A stretch of DNA of 64,000 nucleotides from contig OY783222.1 in the NCBI GenBank assembly GCA_963678705.1, positions 2,170,001-2,234,000 on the forward strand. The letters run 5' to 3'. Position numbers and translations under genes: made by a program. The notes under the pieces were generated by a model, which had not been told where the DNA came from, did not search any database, and worked only from the letters and a program-made list of their open reading frames with translations. This stretch comes from Panorpa germanica. Taxonomy: Eukaryota; Arthropoda; Insecta; Mecoptera; Panorpidae. Numbering within the stretch: the first letter of the stretch is position 1; each line of letters starts with the position of its first letter. Positions 12,811-24,790 of this stretch are shown piece by piece.

Positions 12811-12965
12811 TTTTTTTTAATATTTATTTTATTTGTGCATCAACTTTTAAAAGTTATTAGCACTTATATTAGCACATATACAATTATTTATAATACATAA
12901 TTCGTAATTTATAATTTACAATTTATAAATATATTTAAAATAAAGAAATTAAGTTTGTTTTGTTT
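12811..12965 (+). repeat. Dispersed repeat V, copy 1
   Basis: Poly-T start, then TAATATTTATTTTA, GTGCATCAACTTTTAA, TTATTAGCACTTA, ATACATAATTCGTAATT, AATTTACAA-TTATAAA, ATATATTTAAAATAAAGAAA and GTTTGTTTTGT. A second direct copy at 56.3 kb keeps the same order; an inverted piece follows that copy. Confidence 0.8.
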
Positions 12966-14484
12966 ATAAACTCAATAAGGTTTTTCAAATTTTCTTTGTT
13001 TTTATATATCAGCCTATATTTCTGAGGCATATTACATTCTTGTCTGAGCGACGAGTATTTTGAGCAATGGCCTCCTATATTTTATTTCCCGTAGTTAGTA
13101 AAAGTACTTCTTTGTCCTTATCTTAGAATTTGATTCGTATATAATTCCTTCTAGTTAATTATATATTGATGAATATCGATTTAGATAGAGGTAGATAACC
13201 ACGTAGTTTTACCTATATATACTCCAATTCGAATACATATAAACTATTCTAGCTCTAGGTGTTAAAAAGCACGATTCTGTCAAAGAAGCTTTTTAATAAA
13301 TCGACCAGGATTATTCTTTGGTCAATGTTCTGAAATATACGAAGCTAATGATAGTTTTATACCTGTACAGTGTCAAAAATAAGTGAAGAATGTGTGATAT
13401 ACTTGAAACTTTGAAGTTAGCATACTTTGCACACTGTAAATAAGACATAAAACTAAAAGAAAAAAAAAGCTTATACGCATATTACATTTTATACTCCTAA
13501 ACTTAACAAAACCTAGTAAAAACTTAAAACTAAAACTAAACTTAAAGCAAAACATGAATGTATGAATAGTTTATGCCTAATATACCTAATAATTACAAAC
13601 CATAAACCTCCCAAAGGAAGTAAACATAAAAGAGACTGCATTAGTAGAAAAAGCAACGAACCTGTTTAAGCTACACAGTAGCTTTTTATAGTTCGTCCAA
13701 TTTGTGTTCACTGCAACTAGATTCACCAGGTTCTCGTTTGGTAATTAGTATCCACTACCCAGAGCTGTGAATTTTGGTGATCCAGACCTCTCACTCATCA
13801 CGCCATCTGCTATTTATCTTCTTCCAACTTTATTTAATTCGTTAAATCAGCATTCCGCATTAGAAATTCTGTAATATGCTACAAACACTTAAATATGTTA
13901 CAGCTGCAATAAGTTTTGATTTACTGCAACCTGGTTCAAACGTTCATGTTGCCACACCTAATAACTTCCTTGTCCGCTCCGGATGGCTCATCTTTGTGCC
14001 GGTGGATTGATTCAGATAGTTCAGTTATTTAGCGTTTAGGAAATCCAGGGGCTGCAAATTCATTCTGGTTACATCTTATTTTCTTATTAGGAACTACATT
14101 AAATTAAACGCATAGGAGAATTATTTAAGTTTATTAATTAGTTTTAGACAGCTTAATTTTGTCTGAATTGGTTTCCCGCTAAATACAGTTATGTCTAATT
14201 AAGATTTATCTAACGTAACGTAAGCTTGCAGTTGCGTAAACGATTTTACATAATACACAACGTCTTGTGACCTATGTTACGGTTACATCTACCTTTTTAC
14301 GCATTTGTTTACTCATAGATTACTTTTTTAGGGTTAAAAAACTAAAGAACTACATTTTTAGAACAGCTATAATATTATAAACTTAAATTGAATATTACCA
14401 AGTTTTGTATAAGTAAAATATTACATGAATGTAAAGTAATGTCCATGTAAGACACAATAATCAATAAAAAGTAAAGCATATTAT
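12966..14484. other. No gene seen
   Basis: AT-rich, 1.5 kb without supported genes. Composition is slightly more balanced at 13.7-14.05 kb. No repeat relation to the rest of the window was recognised. Confidence 0.4.
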
Positions 14485-14625
14485 TTTTCAGGTTGAAAAT
14501 AATGTAATGTAACACTCTTAATTAGCTTGTAGTAAGATTGCAAGTTTAAACCTTCTACTGCAAAGCAATTTCCATATGAGAAGTATAAAATAAGCCCTGA
14601 AATTAGCTTGTGTCAAGCTAGATTA
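14485..14625 (+). repeat. Dispersed repeat W, copy 1
   Basis: Ordered landmarks AGGTTGAAAAT, TTAATTAGCTTGTAGTAAG, ACCTTCTA...GCAAAG, AGTA-AAAATAA-CC and a second ATTAGCTTGTGTCAAG. The same order is seen at 16.9 kb. The AGCTTGT(G/A)NCAAG motif is repeated within the unit about 90 bp apart. Confidence 0.7.
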
Positions 14626-15120
14626 AAATGAGTATGGGTTCTTCATCCCTGTCCATTTTCTTGTCTTGACTTCACATCTGTCTTCTTGATGGTACAGTGA
14701 TTTCGACATAACGCCTGCTAGCCTTCCTGCGTTCTATGCATGTCAAACGTTCCCGTTTATTCCCAATATATGGACAGGTTGGAAATAAAACCATGTTTGT
14801 GTGTGCGTCCATGCAGAACATCAGCAACACACCATTCTGATAATTTGAGGATGTTACACATTACTCTGCCTAATTGTTTATGTATTTATTTCTGTTCTGT
14901 TTAATTAGGAACTATAACGAAACTTGATTTATTGTTTATTTAAGAACTTGCTAAAATATCATGCGATATACGAGCCGTTGATTTTTGAGAATGAAGGAAG
15001 AGCTTATCTCAAAGATGAACATCATTATTATGTCTTAAGATTAAGATGATAAAGAGTTCTATCTATTAGCATCACAAATGAATTTCAGTCGCGTTACACC
15101 ATCAAATTTTTTAATTTATT

Positions 15121-15245
15121 TTTGCTCATAACTTTTTTATTATAAAAGTTACAAGTTAAAAGTTATTAATAAAAGTTGTTGGCAATATTATTATCTACAA
15201 AAAAGCTCTTTACAAATTTTTTGTGGGAGTTATGGTTTTCAAGAT
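15121..15245 (+). repeat. Short dispersed repeat S1, copy 3
   Basis: TCATAACTTTTTTATTATAA, AAAAGTTATTAATAAAAGTT, ATTATTATCTACAAAAAAGC and TTTTTTGTGGGAGTTATGG-TTTTCAAGAT. This is the cleanest of the four S1 copies. Confidence 0.78.
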
Positions 15246-16130
15246 CGAATGCTTTTGATTTCGATACGTTTTCAATTACAATTTATTTTACTACATTTAC
15301 AAAATATGACATTTTCTGATCAGTAATCTAAATAAATTTTTATGTAACCAGAAATGAGGCAAACTAGGATAAAATTATAACAAATTAAAAAAATGTACGC
15401 TGGTACATTAACCACTAATAACATTTTTAAAACTCTTTCGGATTTGGTTCTATGAATACTAATGAATGATTGAAAATCTCCCATAAAAAATAAAAATAGT
15501 TTCTATACAAATTAATAGTTCATAACAATTCGCGCTTTCAAATATATTTGCTCTATCGATTATCAACAACGAAACGAAACAAAACACAACGTTACAGTTT
15601 CTAGTCAAATCACGTATTTTATTTTAGTGTGAAGTCAATCAGCAGCTGGTATCATTGTTTTATATCACCAATACATTGGTTTTACGTTAGATCAGATCAG
15701 TATCCAACACCACCACCATGTAGAGAGCATCACACCACCGCCAGCAACACCAGCACCAGTCTCACAAAGCGTCGAGCGCGTCGGCCTCGGATCCGATCCA
15801 ATAAGCAGGAAAATCGTTTCCTAATCGCATAGAATCTACACCGTGTCGATCTCTAACACCATAAACTGTTCCCCGATGTTAAGAAGGATATACATCTCCA
15901 GGAAGTGACACTAAAACTTAAGCATTGATAAAGCTAATACATTCGATTTTATTTTATTTCATTTAACACTGCTGCCTAATAAATTTATGATCTGCTTACA
16001 TTAATGAATCAATATTAAAAGTGTCCTCATTTTACTTGGTGTAATGTTACCTCTACTTCCTCCGAGTAAAGCCGACTATCTCCGAGTTACTTCGGCTGTA
16101 TTTAACAATTGGCTCAATACTATAGATTTA
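15246..16130. other. No confirmed gene; GC-rich CAC/CAG patch
   Basis: A locally GC-rich patch at about 15700-15815 carries CACCACCACC and CAGCACCAG triplets plus CpG-rich GTCGAGCGCGTCGGCC. A frame of 67 codons at 15629-15832 covers it, preceded by a TTTTATTTTAG that could be a splice acceptor. The predicted peptide is unrecognised and of low complexity, so it is left uncalled. A similar triplet patch lies at 36.45 kb. Confidence 0.35.
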
Positions 16131-16596
16131 GGTCCTCCGCACACAAAGCGACTGGTTGGAAACCTTAGCCCCGAATCTGACCGAACTGAATGTGATTGCA
16201 ACTGTGTTGTTAGTGAGAGATTAAACGTGTATGCGAGTGAGATAAAACAAGAGGAAAGGCACACAAGTCAACTGATTGCAAACTAAACGAGCCATGTCGA
16301 GCCGTGTATCGTGACTCTATAGAATTTTTAACAATAGCAAAACTGGTGATTCTATTGTGTTATATTTGATTGTATGTATGTATTTAAATACTTTTCAATA
16401 GTATTCGTAAATATCTCTGTTGATGAAACCAACAAATAATAGTCCCTGAATATATGCTCGGAACAGTTTAAAATCGTGTGTTTTATCTCACTCGTACACA
16501 CGTTCGTTCTTTTACTAACAGCACAGTTGTAATCACATTCGGTTCGGGCAGATTCGGGGCTAAAATTTGCAACCAGTCGCCCCATGTGCGGACGCT
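16131..16596. mobile_element. Inverted-repeat element (foldback MITE), about 466 bp
   Basis: Two long inverted arms at 16131-16250 and 16480-16596 enclose about 230 bp. The arms share TCCGCACA-, GCGACTGGTTG-AAA, TTAGCCCCGAATCTG-CCGAA, TGAATGTGATT-CAACTGTG and GAGTGAGATAAAACA, with a few substitutions. A third, short direct copy of the outer end (GCACACAAGTCAACTGATTG) lies at 16259-16287. Overlapping open frames on opposite strands look alike only because of this symmetry. No transposase; target duplication not evident. Confidence 0.85.
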
Positions 16597-16896
16597 CTTA
16601 TATTTCATTACAAGCAAACCTTATCTTCACGTAATATTTTATTTAGGCAAAAGCTAGTAATATTTTATCTAAAAGTGGTTAACTTTATTAATCCCTAGCT
16701 TTTAATCCTTAAACAAGACCCCTCAAACTTGTATAATCCCTGAAAACGTGTTCTAGAGAAGTTTTAAGAGTATGCTAATACGCAAAAGGTTGATTTAATA
16801 TTTAAAAGGCATTAAAACATGTTACAAAACGTTTTATATTAGGTAAAATCGTTTTAGGTTTTGTTATGTTAGATAAACTTTAAATACTTGTATCCC

Positions 16897-17035
16897 AGGT
16901 TGAAAATGAACCTGTTGTAATTAGCTTGTAACAAGTCTAAGTGTGAACCTTGCATTGAAAGACATTTTTTATGTTACAAGTAGAACATAAACCTATGGAT
17001 TAGCTTGTGGCAAGGGTATTACTTTTATTGTTAGC
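16897..17035 (+). repeat. Dispersed repeat W, copy 2
   Basis: AGGTTGAAAATGAACC, TAATTAGCTTGTAACAAGTC, GAACCTTGCATTGAAAG, ACAAGTAGAACATAAACCT and GGATTAGCTTGTGGCAAG, colinear with 14485-14625. Confidence 0.7.
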
Positions 17036-17755
17036 CAGTTTTCTACCTGGGTAGCCGTGTTTACGGAGGAGTGTGTAAATATAGAACCAATTGAACCTGA
17101 TGAAACCTGAAGGCACAATAAGCAAGCAGGAAGCTTTACCGGAGATCTAGAGAAGATGTCTTTTCTGTATTTTCAATTTTTTGGAAACCCAGGTTATAAA
17201 CAAGCTAAATCCTGTAAGAAAGTGCAATCATATTAATGCAGTAGTAATAAATGCACATGTAAATGAATCAGGGCTATAGTTCCAGCACTGTATCCGTGTT
17301 ATATATAATGTACAACGAACGTATGAATCACACAAAGATCCGCGCTTCAGGAGTTTCTTATTTCTCCACCTTGCTCTGCTCCTCTCAGCTGGCATTGCCT
17401 ATCGAAGACACGGCGGTGGTGGTAGGCCACAATACATTCAAACAAACTCACAAACATTCACATATGTTAGTATCCTTATGGTGAGGGTGGGGGTAATTTG
17501 AACGATGTTTTATAGTGTGTTATAGATATAGAGATACGATATAACGAACACATGCATACACCCACACCATTGCACGGTTCCCCCACCTTGGGATGCGAGA
17601 CCCATGGACTATATAATTCTTATTGTGTTTGTAGTGAGAGCATGATACAAGTTAATCTTAGGTCGTGATGAAACAGTGACGTAGATTTTTGATAGGGTCG
17701 TCTTTGTACATATAGTAGATGCTATGTTCATTTAAATCTGATACAAAAATGCTCT
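17036..17755. other. No gene seen
   Basis: Contains a small C/G-rich strip at about 17480-17600 (GGTGAGGGTGGGGG and GTTCCCCCACC, an imperfect inverted pair about 95 bp apart). No supported gene. Confidence 0.4.
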
Positions 17756-17825
17756 GGGGATTGGACCCGAAGATACAGCAGTCAGCGTCAAGCATCAATG
17801 TTCTTGCCCACTGTGCCATCTTGTT
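17756..17825 (-). mobile_element. tRNA-derived SINE head, truncated (minus)
   Basis: The reverse complement reads TGGCACAGTGGGCAAGAACA (A-box-like), then GATGCTTGACGC, TGACTGCTGTATCTTCGGGT and CCAATCCCC (worn B box). It is the same head as the complete SINE at 26.4 kb. The 3' half is missing or unrecognisable. Confidence 0.8.
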
Positions 17826-17829
17826 ATTT

Positions 17830-18260
17830 GATAAGGTCTTAAAGAAGAAGAAGAGGATACTATGGAAAGAGAGCAATGGCAGTGGAGAAGCGGATGAAAG
17901 AAGAGGAAAATGATGTTCAAGGAATAAGAAAGAAAAGGGATGTATAAGTAAAAGGAATTGTGGAAGAAGATAATACCGGAGTAGAAAGAAAACGAGTGAA
18001 ATAAGGATATTAGGATTATCACAAGGTTCAGGCTGCAGAATAACGAGAAGGGAAGGAATTATTGCAAGGAGAAGATGGAGAAAATAAATAGCACTTCAGA
18101 AATAAGTGTAGTGGAAACTAGATTGTGGAAGAGGTGTTGTTAGGAACGAAGGAGTATAAGAAGTAAATAGCTAAAATAAAGAGGAGGCGAAGAGAGATGC
18201 AGGAAGTGAAGGACGAGGAACAAAGTACAGAGACAAAGAAAGAAAAGATGGCTATTAGAT
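17830..18260 (+). repeat. Polypurine tract, about 430 bp
   Basis: Long plus-strand purine bias made of GAAGAAGAAGAGG, AGAAGAGGAAAA, GGAGAAGATGGAGAAAA and similar blocks, with occasional pyrimidines. The minus-strand Ser/Phe/Leu-rich frames are artefacts. It starts just beyond the 5' end of the SINE head and resembles tracts at 1.7 and 53.3 kb. Confidence 0.7.
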
Positions 18261-19595
18261 GTTTATGTTTCACTTTTTAGACCCTTTTAAGGATGACAGA
18301 ACCTTAAGAATACTGTTTGATAGGTTTTTAAAATAACTATAAAAGAATATCTTATTTGATTAAATATTTATAGCTTTTGTTTAAGTAGAATATAACTTGA
18401 ATATAAGCTAACATTCATGTTCTTTATTTAGAGTGCTGGAATATTGTACTATTTGGTAGTTATCTTATTTTTTCAAGAGATAATTCTGTATTTTGTAAAT
18501 ATATTAACATGTAAACCTTTTATTGAATCACAGGCATCGTTGCTACAACTTGTTTAATACAAACTTTTATATTCTTTTACCATAGCTGCCTGTATGTAAT
18601 CTACGTCACTGTTATAAAATCGTACAAGTAAAAAGTGACGATTGCATTGTTATACACTTTATATATACGATTACCTCATATAAAAATACACACACACACT
18701 TGAAATTACCATACATATGCAAAATATAGTATTTTAAAATACTGCATCTGTATCAGTAATCACAGTTAATAATATTGATATATATATATGTATATGTGAG
18801 CATCTATGGTATATGGTTATTTTTAAATATATAAACTATATTCTTAACTGCTCTTTAGAGTACTATGGGCACTACCTTTAGTAAGAGTAGTACAATATAT
18901 AATATAGTAAAATAAAACAAATTCATAGGGCGATTTCTATGAATCCCCATAAACAAAACGAAAAGCTTTTATGGTGGTATTTACTAGAATGTAGTTACTC
19001 CAAACAAGAATCAACTCGCAGTTATATCCCAGCCACTCATTGGACGTAGCACATATGTCAAACTGCGCTGATGAACTGCGCAATGGTTTTATATAGAAAT
19101 TTAAATTGATTATTTAAAAAGAAAAAAAAACGCGGGATTTTATCTTTATTTGAATTTGTGTAAATAAATATGAAGAAGTGAAATGACAATTTAATAAATA
19201 AAAGTGTGTTTTTTAGAAACATTTAAAATTAAGTTTATTGTGTTTATATTATATTTGATTAAGTATTAAGAAAATGTTAATTAACTTTAAAAGACATTGT
19301 TTTAGTGAGTGATCAATTAAAATTGTTTAAGGGTAAGTTTTTATATTTGTAATTATTTTTTAATTGTGTGACAAGTTGTGATAATTATTAACAGTAATTA
19401 GTGACCACTGTAATTAGCAGTAAGTGTGGTAGTACGTTGTAAATTACACGAGCAACAGGTGATTACTCATTTGTTACACCCGTGGACTATAAATTACAAA
19501 TCGGAATAACTTTTCGAATCGTGTTAAAATTTATTGGAAATGTTGAAGACAATGGAACCTAGTGTATGTTTATGTTCTTTGTTACTTAGTTTTAT
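18261..19595. other. AT-rich, no gene
   Basis: No supported gene. A short TA-rich stretch lies at about 18775-18800. Confidence 0.4.
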
Positions 19596-19599
19596 GAAA

Positions 19600-19680
19600 A
19601 TGTAATGCAGTATAATACTTTAGTTAGCTTGTAGTAAGCTTGCAACTACAAAGAATTACCTTGTGATCGCTAGAAAACAC
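19600..19680 (+). repeat. Dispersed repeat W, partial copy 3
   Basis: AATGTAATGCAGTATAATAC followed by TTAGTTAGCTTGTAGTAAGC and TTGCAA, matching the first half of the 14.5 kb copy. Confidence 0.6.
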
Positions 19681-19790
19681 ATTTTTAATTATTTACTAAA
19701 CTCAACTAAAAAAAACTTCAACGGATAATGAGATTATATTGGAGACTGAGTACTTTTGTTCGGGATCACAATCAAAACCATAAAATATTA

Positions 19791-19873
19791 TTAGTGTCGC
19801 ATGTTTATGTCGCACTAGTCTGTACGTTAAAAGTGCAACACATTTACTACACTCATGTCTAAATAATGTCAGC
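19791..19873 (-). repeat. Hairpin-element X, partial
   Basis: TGTCGCATGTTTATGTCGCA, CTAGTCTGTACGTTAAAAGT and TCATGTCTAAATAATGTCA match, in permuted order, the reverse complement of pieces of 25705-25890. Confidence 0.65.
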
Positions 19874-22781
19874 TAATGAATGAAAATATTGAAGAAAGGT
19901 TATGATTTTGTTATTTTGACATTTGACATATGTTTAAGTAACTATTAGTTCACTATTTAGTTTTATTTACCCTGCTCATTGTGATTATCGCTACGATTGA
20001 AACAAGATATTTCCTGATAAGCTATTGGGCTTAAATTTTGCGCGCACACTCTTTATGGATGACAAAGTTACGTGGTGCAATATTTTTCTTTTAAAAAAAA
20101 CTTCAATAGAAAATTTACAGTTTGAAAGTTATGCGATTTCGAACACGTTAAAATTTTCCATCGATTTTTCAACGTTTTCAAATTCAATTTCCAAAATTTT
20201 ACACAAACAATATATAAAATTTTAGTAGTGATTATAATTTAAATTTTGCGTATCAATTCCTTTTTCCGTCGGTAAGATGTTTTTATTTTAATTCAACTTT
20301 AATGTATCGCAAAACTTTTTCAAAAGCTTAAGCAGCTCTTAGAACAATATTGATGTAACATTTATGTATCAGATACGTTTATAGTGCTTTCTGAAGGTGT
20401 AACATCTAACAAGCATACAATAATTGCGCGGCATTTAATTGGCCGTGGAATCATCTTAACGAGATTAAAAGAAGAACAACGTAATGCCATGGAATTTCAA
20501 GTAATGTTAAAACCATAAATACATATCAACAGTCGTAATAACATCAAATTACGTTAAGAGAGCGCATAAATATAAATTCTGTTACAGTTGTATAATAAAG
20601 CAGAGCGCACATACGTTGGGTATATTTAATTTTTTGTTTAAAATTTATTCTAGCATTTTATTTATTTTTGTTTTATTTTTTATTTTTACTTGAAATTACA
20701 ACTGCACTAATATCCTTCAATCACGATTTGTAATTCCCGGTCGTGTTGGCGCGGCAATCAAGTCAAGTATTGAAGAAAAGGATCAAGAATATAATGGTGC
20801 GTTTACACGTCATCGCTTTAAAATAGGCGTCAATTTAAAAGATAACAAACGTAGTAAATATATTTCGTGTCTTCTAGCTTTGTATTTTCTGGGTTTCTTT
20901 GTTATACAAATTTATTGTTATAAACTTATTAAGTAATAGACATGTGAATATACTTCTAGTGTACAATTTTAAGTGAATCAGTAAACTTGGAATACATATG
21001 AGGCGTCTAGAAGCAAAGGGATTGGTGACAAATTTGAGATAACCAGCGCAAACGATAGAAGATTTACTAAACTATTTAGTGGCACAGAGATATAAGCGAA
21101 AACTATGTTATATAGCATGAATTCTAAAACCTACTGAACTAAAACGTCTACACAATCTTAACTTTAAACTCGTTTTCTGAAGAATTTTACTTTTGTCACT
21201 TACATCCCTTTGGATGTGGATTTAGATCAAACCACATACTTAAAGCAAATTCTCTAGAAGAATTTATATAAATTATATGAAATAAAAAGCTTGCTCCTAT
21301 GTAATTTAATAGTTTTGTAAAGAAAATGTTAGTTTCTTAGGTCTACACTATATATCAATTAAAATTTTAGCAATAAAAGATGCTAAAAGTATATTCGAAG
21401 CTAAAGAAATATCCTAATTTTTTTTGGAAACAATGGAGCAATATGTGTGGTCGTAAAGTTGCTATAAATGTAAAAATACTATTGTTTTTTGATTAAATGT
21501 TCTTCTGACATCATTCTGTGTTAGAAATGTTCTTAATTTTAATACAAATTTAATAGACAAATGCGTATTAAAATAAGAACCGGTAAAGAATTGTTTCTAA
21601 GAAAATGCACTGTATATATTATGAAAATTATTATTTTAGGATCTGAATTTGTTTTAACACCTCGTTCTAAAATATGCTTTGAGAGAGCAATTACATATCC
21701 TAATTTTATAAAGTATTTAGCTAAAAGAATCCAATGATGTATTAAGGAATATTACTAAATTAATACTCTAGCTGTAAACGCATCTACTTAAAAGTATTGT
21801 GAATTATATCCGAACAACGTTCATAAGGGAATTAGGGCAGAATGTACAAAGCCTCCTATTTCTTAACGAAATATAAATGTTGAGTCAAGTTTTGCAAACG
21901 GAGGAATTTTAGGTAGAGTCTAATACTAATTATCAGTTAAATCCTTTTAACACAGGTTCACGTAAACGTACGATAAATGTGTTAGAAACTCGTACAGGTT
22001 AAGGTATGTCAGCTGCAAATAACTCAATCATTTTATCGCTCTTGTTATATATTTATAAATATAAGGTAATTAATTAAAACACACACATACACTTATATAC
22101 ATCCATATATAAAAACGTACGCTGCTACTAGCTCACCTTAATATCTTAATTTAAAATTTATGAGTTTAAATTGCTGTTATTTATATAAAATAATTTTAAA
22201 AGCGTTATTTTATATGTTAATTGTTTTTAATATATTGGAAAATATTTTAATATTATTACAGATTGATGTAGTCAAATAATAATGTTTAAATTTCGCGCTT
22301 TATATATTTTTAGTTCAGTGTGATGTCGCCACCGTATGTGAATTAATTACTGGCTACTAGTTTATACTTCATGCTTTGAATTTACGGGATCTGAGATTTT
22401 TAAAAATACTTGTGGATTATATAATATGATTTTACAAGTATTTAGTTAATCGAAACGTAATTAAAACTCGCGCAAAGTATAAAAATGTTAAAGTAATGTT
22501 AAAGAAATCTGGAAATCTACAAAACTCTTTTCTAATTCTTTTAGAATAAGTATTACCTAAATAAAGGGTTGGACACGAAAGTAAAAAAGTGATTATGTTA
22601 AATTACGCAGCGGTTTCCATTAATATTGTTTCAACTTTATTTTAGGTGGTAGCTATATATACAGTTTATCAATACATTTTCAAATTTGTCTTTTTTCTCC
22701 GAGAATTATTTATGAAGATAACTACACTGTAATTTAATTTCAAATCTTTATTTCATTCTTAAAATAGTAAAATAGTTATAG
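19874..22781. other. 2.9 kb AT-rich, no supported gene
   Basis: No recognisable gene or repeat relation. An 80-codon frame without ATG runs from about 20694 to 20938 and ends in a hydrophobic segment. It has no recognised similarity and is listed under rejected items. Confidence 0.4.
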
Positions 22782-22783
22782 AT

Positions 22784-23388
22784 AATTTTAAAGGTTATAC
22801 TCTTGTTAATTTCATAAAAATTCAACTTTTTATTTTGTTTATTTTTTAATGGTTCTTAACGTACTTTTTTACGCTGATTTCAAATCTGCAATTTGTTTTT
22901 TTGTAGGTGTCCCGGTTTTCAAGATATCGGCATGTTTAGGCATAAATAATAGATATATTTAAAAATGGATTTTATTTTTGCGATCAGCAAAAAAAACTAC
23001 GTTAGAAAACATCTTTTATTTGTCAAAACAAAAAATTGATTTTTTATCAAATTTTTAAAGGTTATAATACTCTTGTTAATTTCATAAAAATTCTACTTTT
23101 TATTTTGTTTGTTTTTGGATGGTTCTTGACGTACTTTTTTACGCTGATTTTAAATCTGAAATTTGTTTTTATGTAAGTGTCCCGGTTTTCGAGATATCGG
23201 CATGTTTCGGCATAAATAATAGAGATATTTAAAAATGGATTTCATTTTGGAAATCAGCATAAAAAACTACGTTAGAAAACATATTTTATTTGTCAAAAGT
23301 AGAAATGGGTTTCTTATCAAATTTTTAAAGGTTATATACTCTTGTTAATTTCATAAAAAGTGAAAACTTTACTTTGTTTAATTTTGAT
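22784..23388 (+). repeat. PAL265, cluster 5 (about 2.3 units, best preserved)
   Basis: AAAGGTTATACTCTTGTTAA-type starts at about 22790, 23058 and 23326 set the 268-bp period. Each full unit contains GGTTCTTGACGTACTTTTTT, ACGCTGATTT, GTGTCCCGGTTTTCGAGATA-TCGGCATGTTT, AATAGAGATATTTAAAAATG and GAAATCAGCATAAAAAACTA-CGTTAGAAAACAT. The GCTGATTTC arm and its complement form the dyad. It faces cluster 6 at a distance of 625 bp. Confidence 0.95.
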
Positions 23389-24013
23389 ATCAGCGCGCAT
23401 TAAGATCTATAGACATAAGATTTATACTTTTTAGTTTTATGTTATAGAATAATATACCATGTCATATGTAAGATTTACTATTAAGCTCTTTGACTTATTA
23501 AGAATTTTGATTAACCCTGTAATTTTAATTGCCGTTTTATACATTCAAGACACAAACCCTATTACCTTCATAGATACGGTAATCTCTTAAGACTCTTTAC
23601 GAGGAAATACCTTTAACGATATTCACACATACTCACCTGTCAATAGCTTGTCAAATATATTAACGATAAATCATAATTAATTAAAATTGCTTAACACATG
23701 CAATCAATAATAAAATGGACGGCATATTGTTTACTGCAGACAAATCGTACGTCAAGGTAATAATCGTTCAGCTCAAAGTAAATTGCCTTGCAGCTACTTA
23801 CTACATCAGTATTATAGTAAATCATTACTTTACTAAACAATCAGCGAGTCCAGCAGCAATCTGTTCTTAGAGTTGCTGCTGTCATTCCAGAGGATTTAAA
23901 AACACTGAGAAATGTCAAAAGAAACACCAAGACTTAAATTATTATGTGCTGTTGCGGAAAAATATTAATAATGATATACAGAGCCGCAGCGAGGAGTTCG
24001 AGCAAATTTCAAA
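23389..24013. other. Spacer between facing PAL265 clusters
   Basis: No gene seen. Mixed sequence that would form the loop if clusters 5 and 6 paired. Confidence 0.45.
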
Positions 24014-24738
24014 AAGACAAATTAAACATATTTTCAACCGTAGCTTTTTATGCTGATTTTAAAACTGAGATTCATTTTTAAATATCCCTATTACTTACTA
24101 TATTTAGAAACTAAAATGAGAACAACTAAAAATAATTTAAACAGCTGTACTAAGTGCACACCGTTTTATGAAATTCATACTGCGATTTTTATGAAATTAA
24201 CAAGAGTATAACCTTTACATTTTTGTTAAAAAATCAATTTTTCCTTTTGACAAAAAAAAGATGTTTTCGAACGTAGTTTTTTATGCTGATTCCAAAAATG
24301 AAATACATTTTTAAATATCTCTATTATTTATGCCCAAACATGTCGATATCTCGGAAACCGAGACACCTACCAAAAAACATATTTCAGATTTGAAATCAGC
24401 GTGAAAAAGTACGTCAAGAACCATTAAAAAATAAACAAAATAAAAAGTTGAATTTTTATGAAATTAACAAGAGTATAACCTTTAAAAATTTGATAAAAAA
24501 TCAATTTTCTATTTTGACAAATTAAACATGTTTTCTAACGTAGTTTTTTATATTGATTTTAAAACTGAAAATCATATTTAAATATCCGCAATACTTACTA
24601 TATTTAGAAACTAAAAAGAGAACAACTTAAAGTAATTTAAACAGCCGTACTTGGTGCACCCCGTTTTATGAAATTCATACCGCGATTTTTATGAAATTAA
24701 CAAGAGTATAACCTTTAAAATTTTGATAAAAAAATCAG
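24014..24738 (-). repeat. PAL265, cluster 6 (about 2.8 units, minus, alternating unit types)
   Basis: AACAAGAGTATAACCTTTAA-type motifs recur at about 24199, 24467 and 24704. Two unit types alternate. The outer units (24014-24245 and 24510-24738) carry TTACTATATTTAGAAACTAA, AACAACTTAAAGTAATTTAA-like and CACCGTTTTATGAAATTCAT segments. The middle unit carries the canonical CATGTCGATATCTCGGAAAC core. This is a small higher-order A-B-A array. Confidence 0.92.
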
Positions 24739-24790
24739 AAGACACGGAAGGCTGGGTCAAGTATCGATGTTCTTGCACACTGTGTCGTCA
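24739..24790 (-). mobile_element. SINE head fragment (minus)
   Basis: The reverse complement reads ACGACACAGTGTGCAAGAAC, ATCGATACTTGACC and CCGTGTCTTC. This is the 5' part of the same tRNA-derived SINE, joined directly to the edge of PAL265 cluster 6. Confidence 0.7.

Noticed and set aside
15629-15832. Open frame over a CAC/CAG-rich GC patch, preceded by a splice-acceptor-like TTTTATTTTAG
   Set aside because: The peptide is low-complexity Pro/Thr/Arg-rich and unrecognised. A similar triplet patch at 36.45 kb suggests simple-sequence origin. Kept only as a note.
16044-16585. Two similar peptides read from opposite strands, as if a duplicated gene pair
   Set aside because: The similarity comes from the 118-bp inverted arms of the foldback element, not from two coding genes.
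20694-20938. 80-codon frame without ATG ending in a hydrophobic segment and Lys-Leu-Ile-Lys
   Set aside because: No recognised family, no start or splice signals that stand out, and a hydrophobic tail is common in T-rich DNA.
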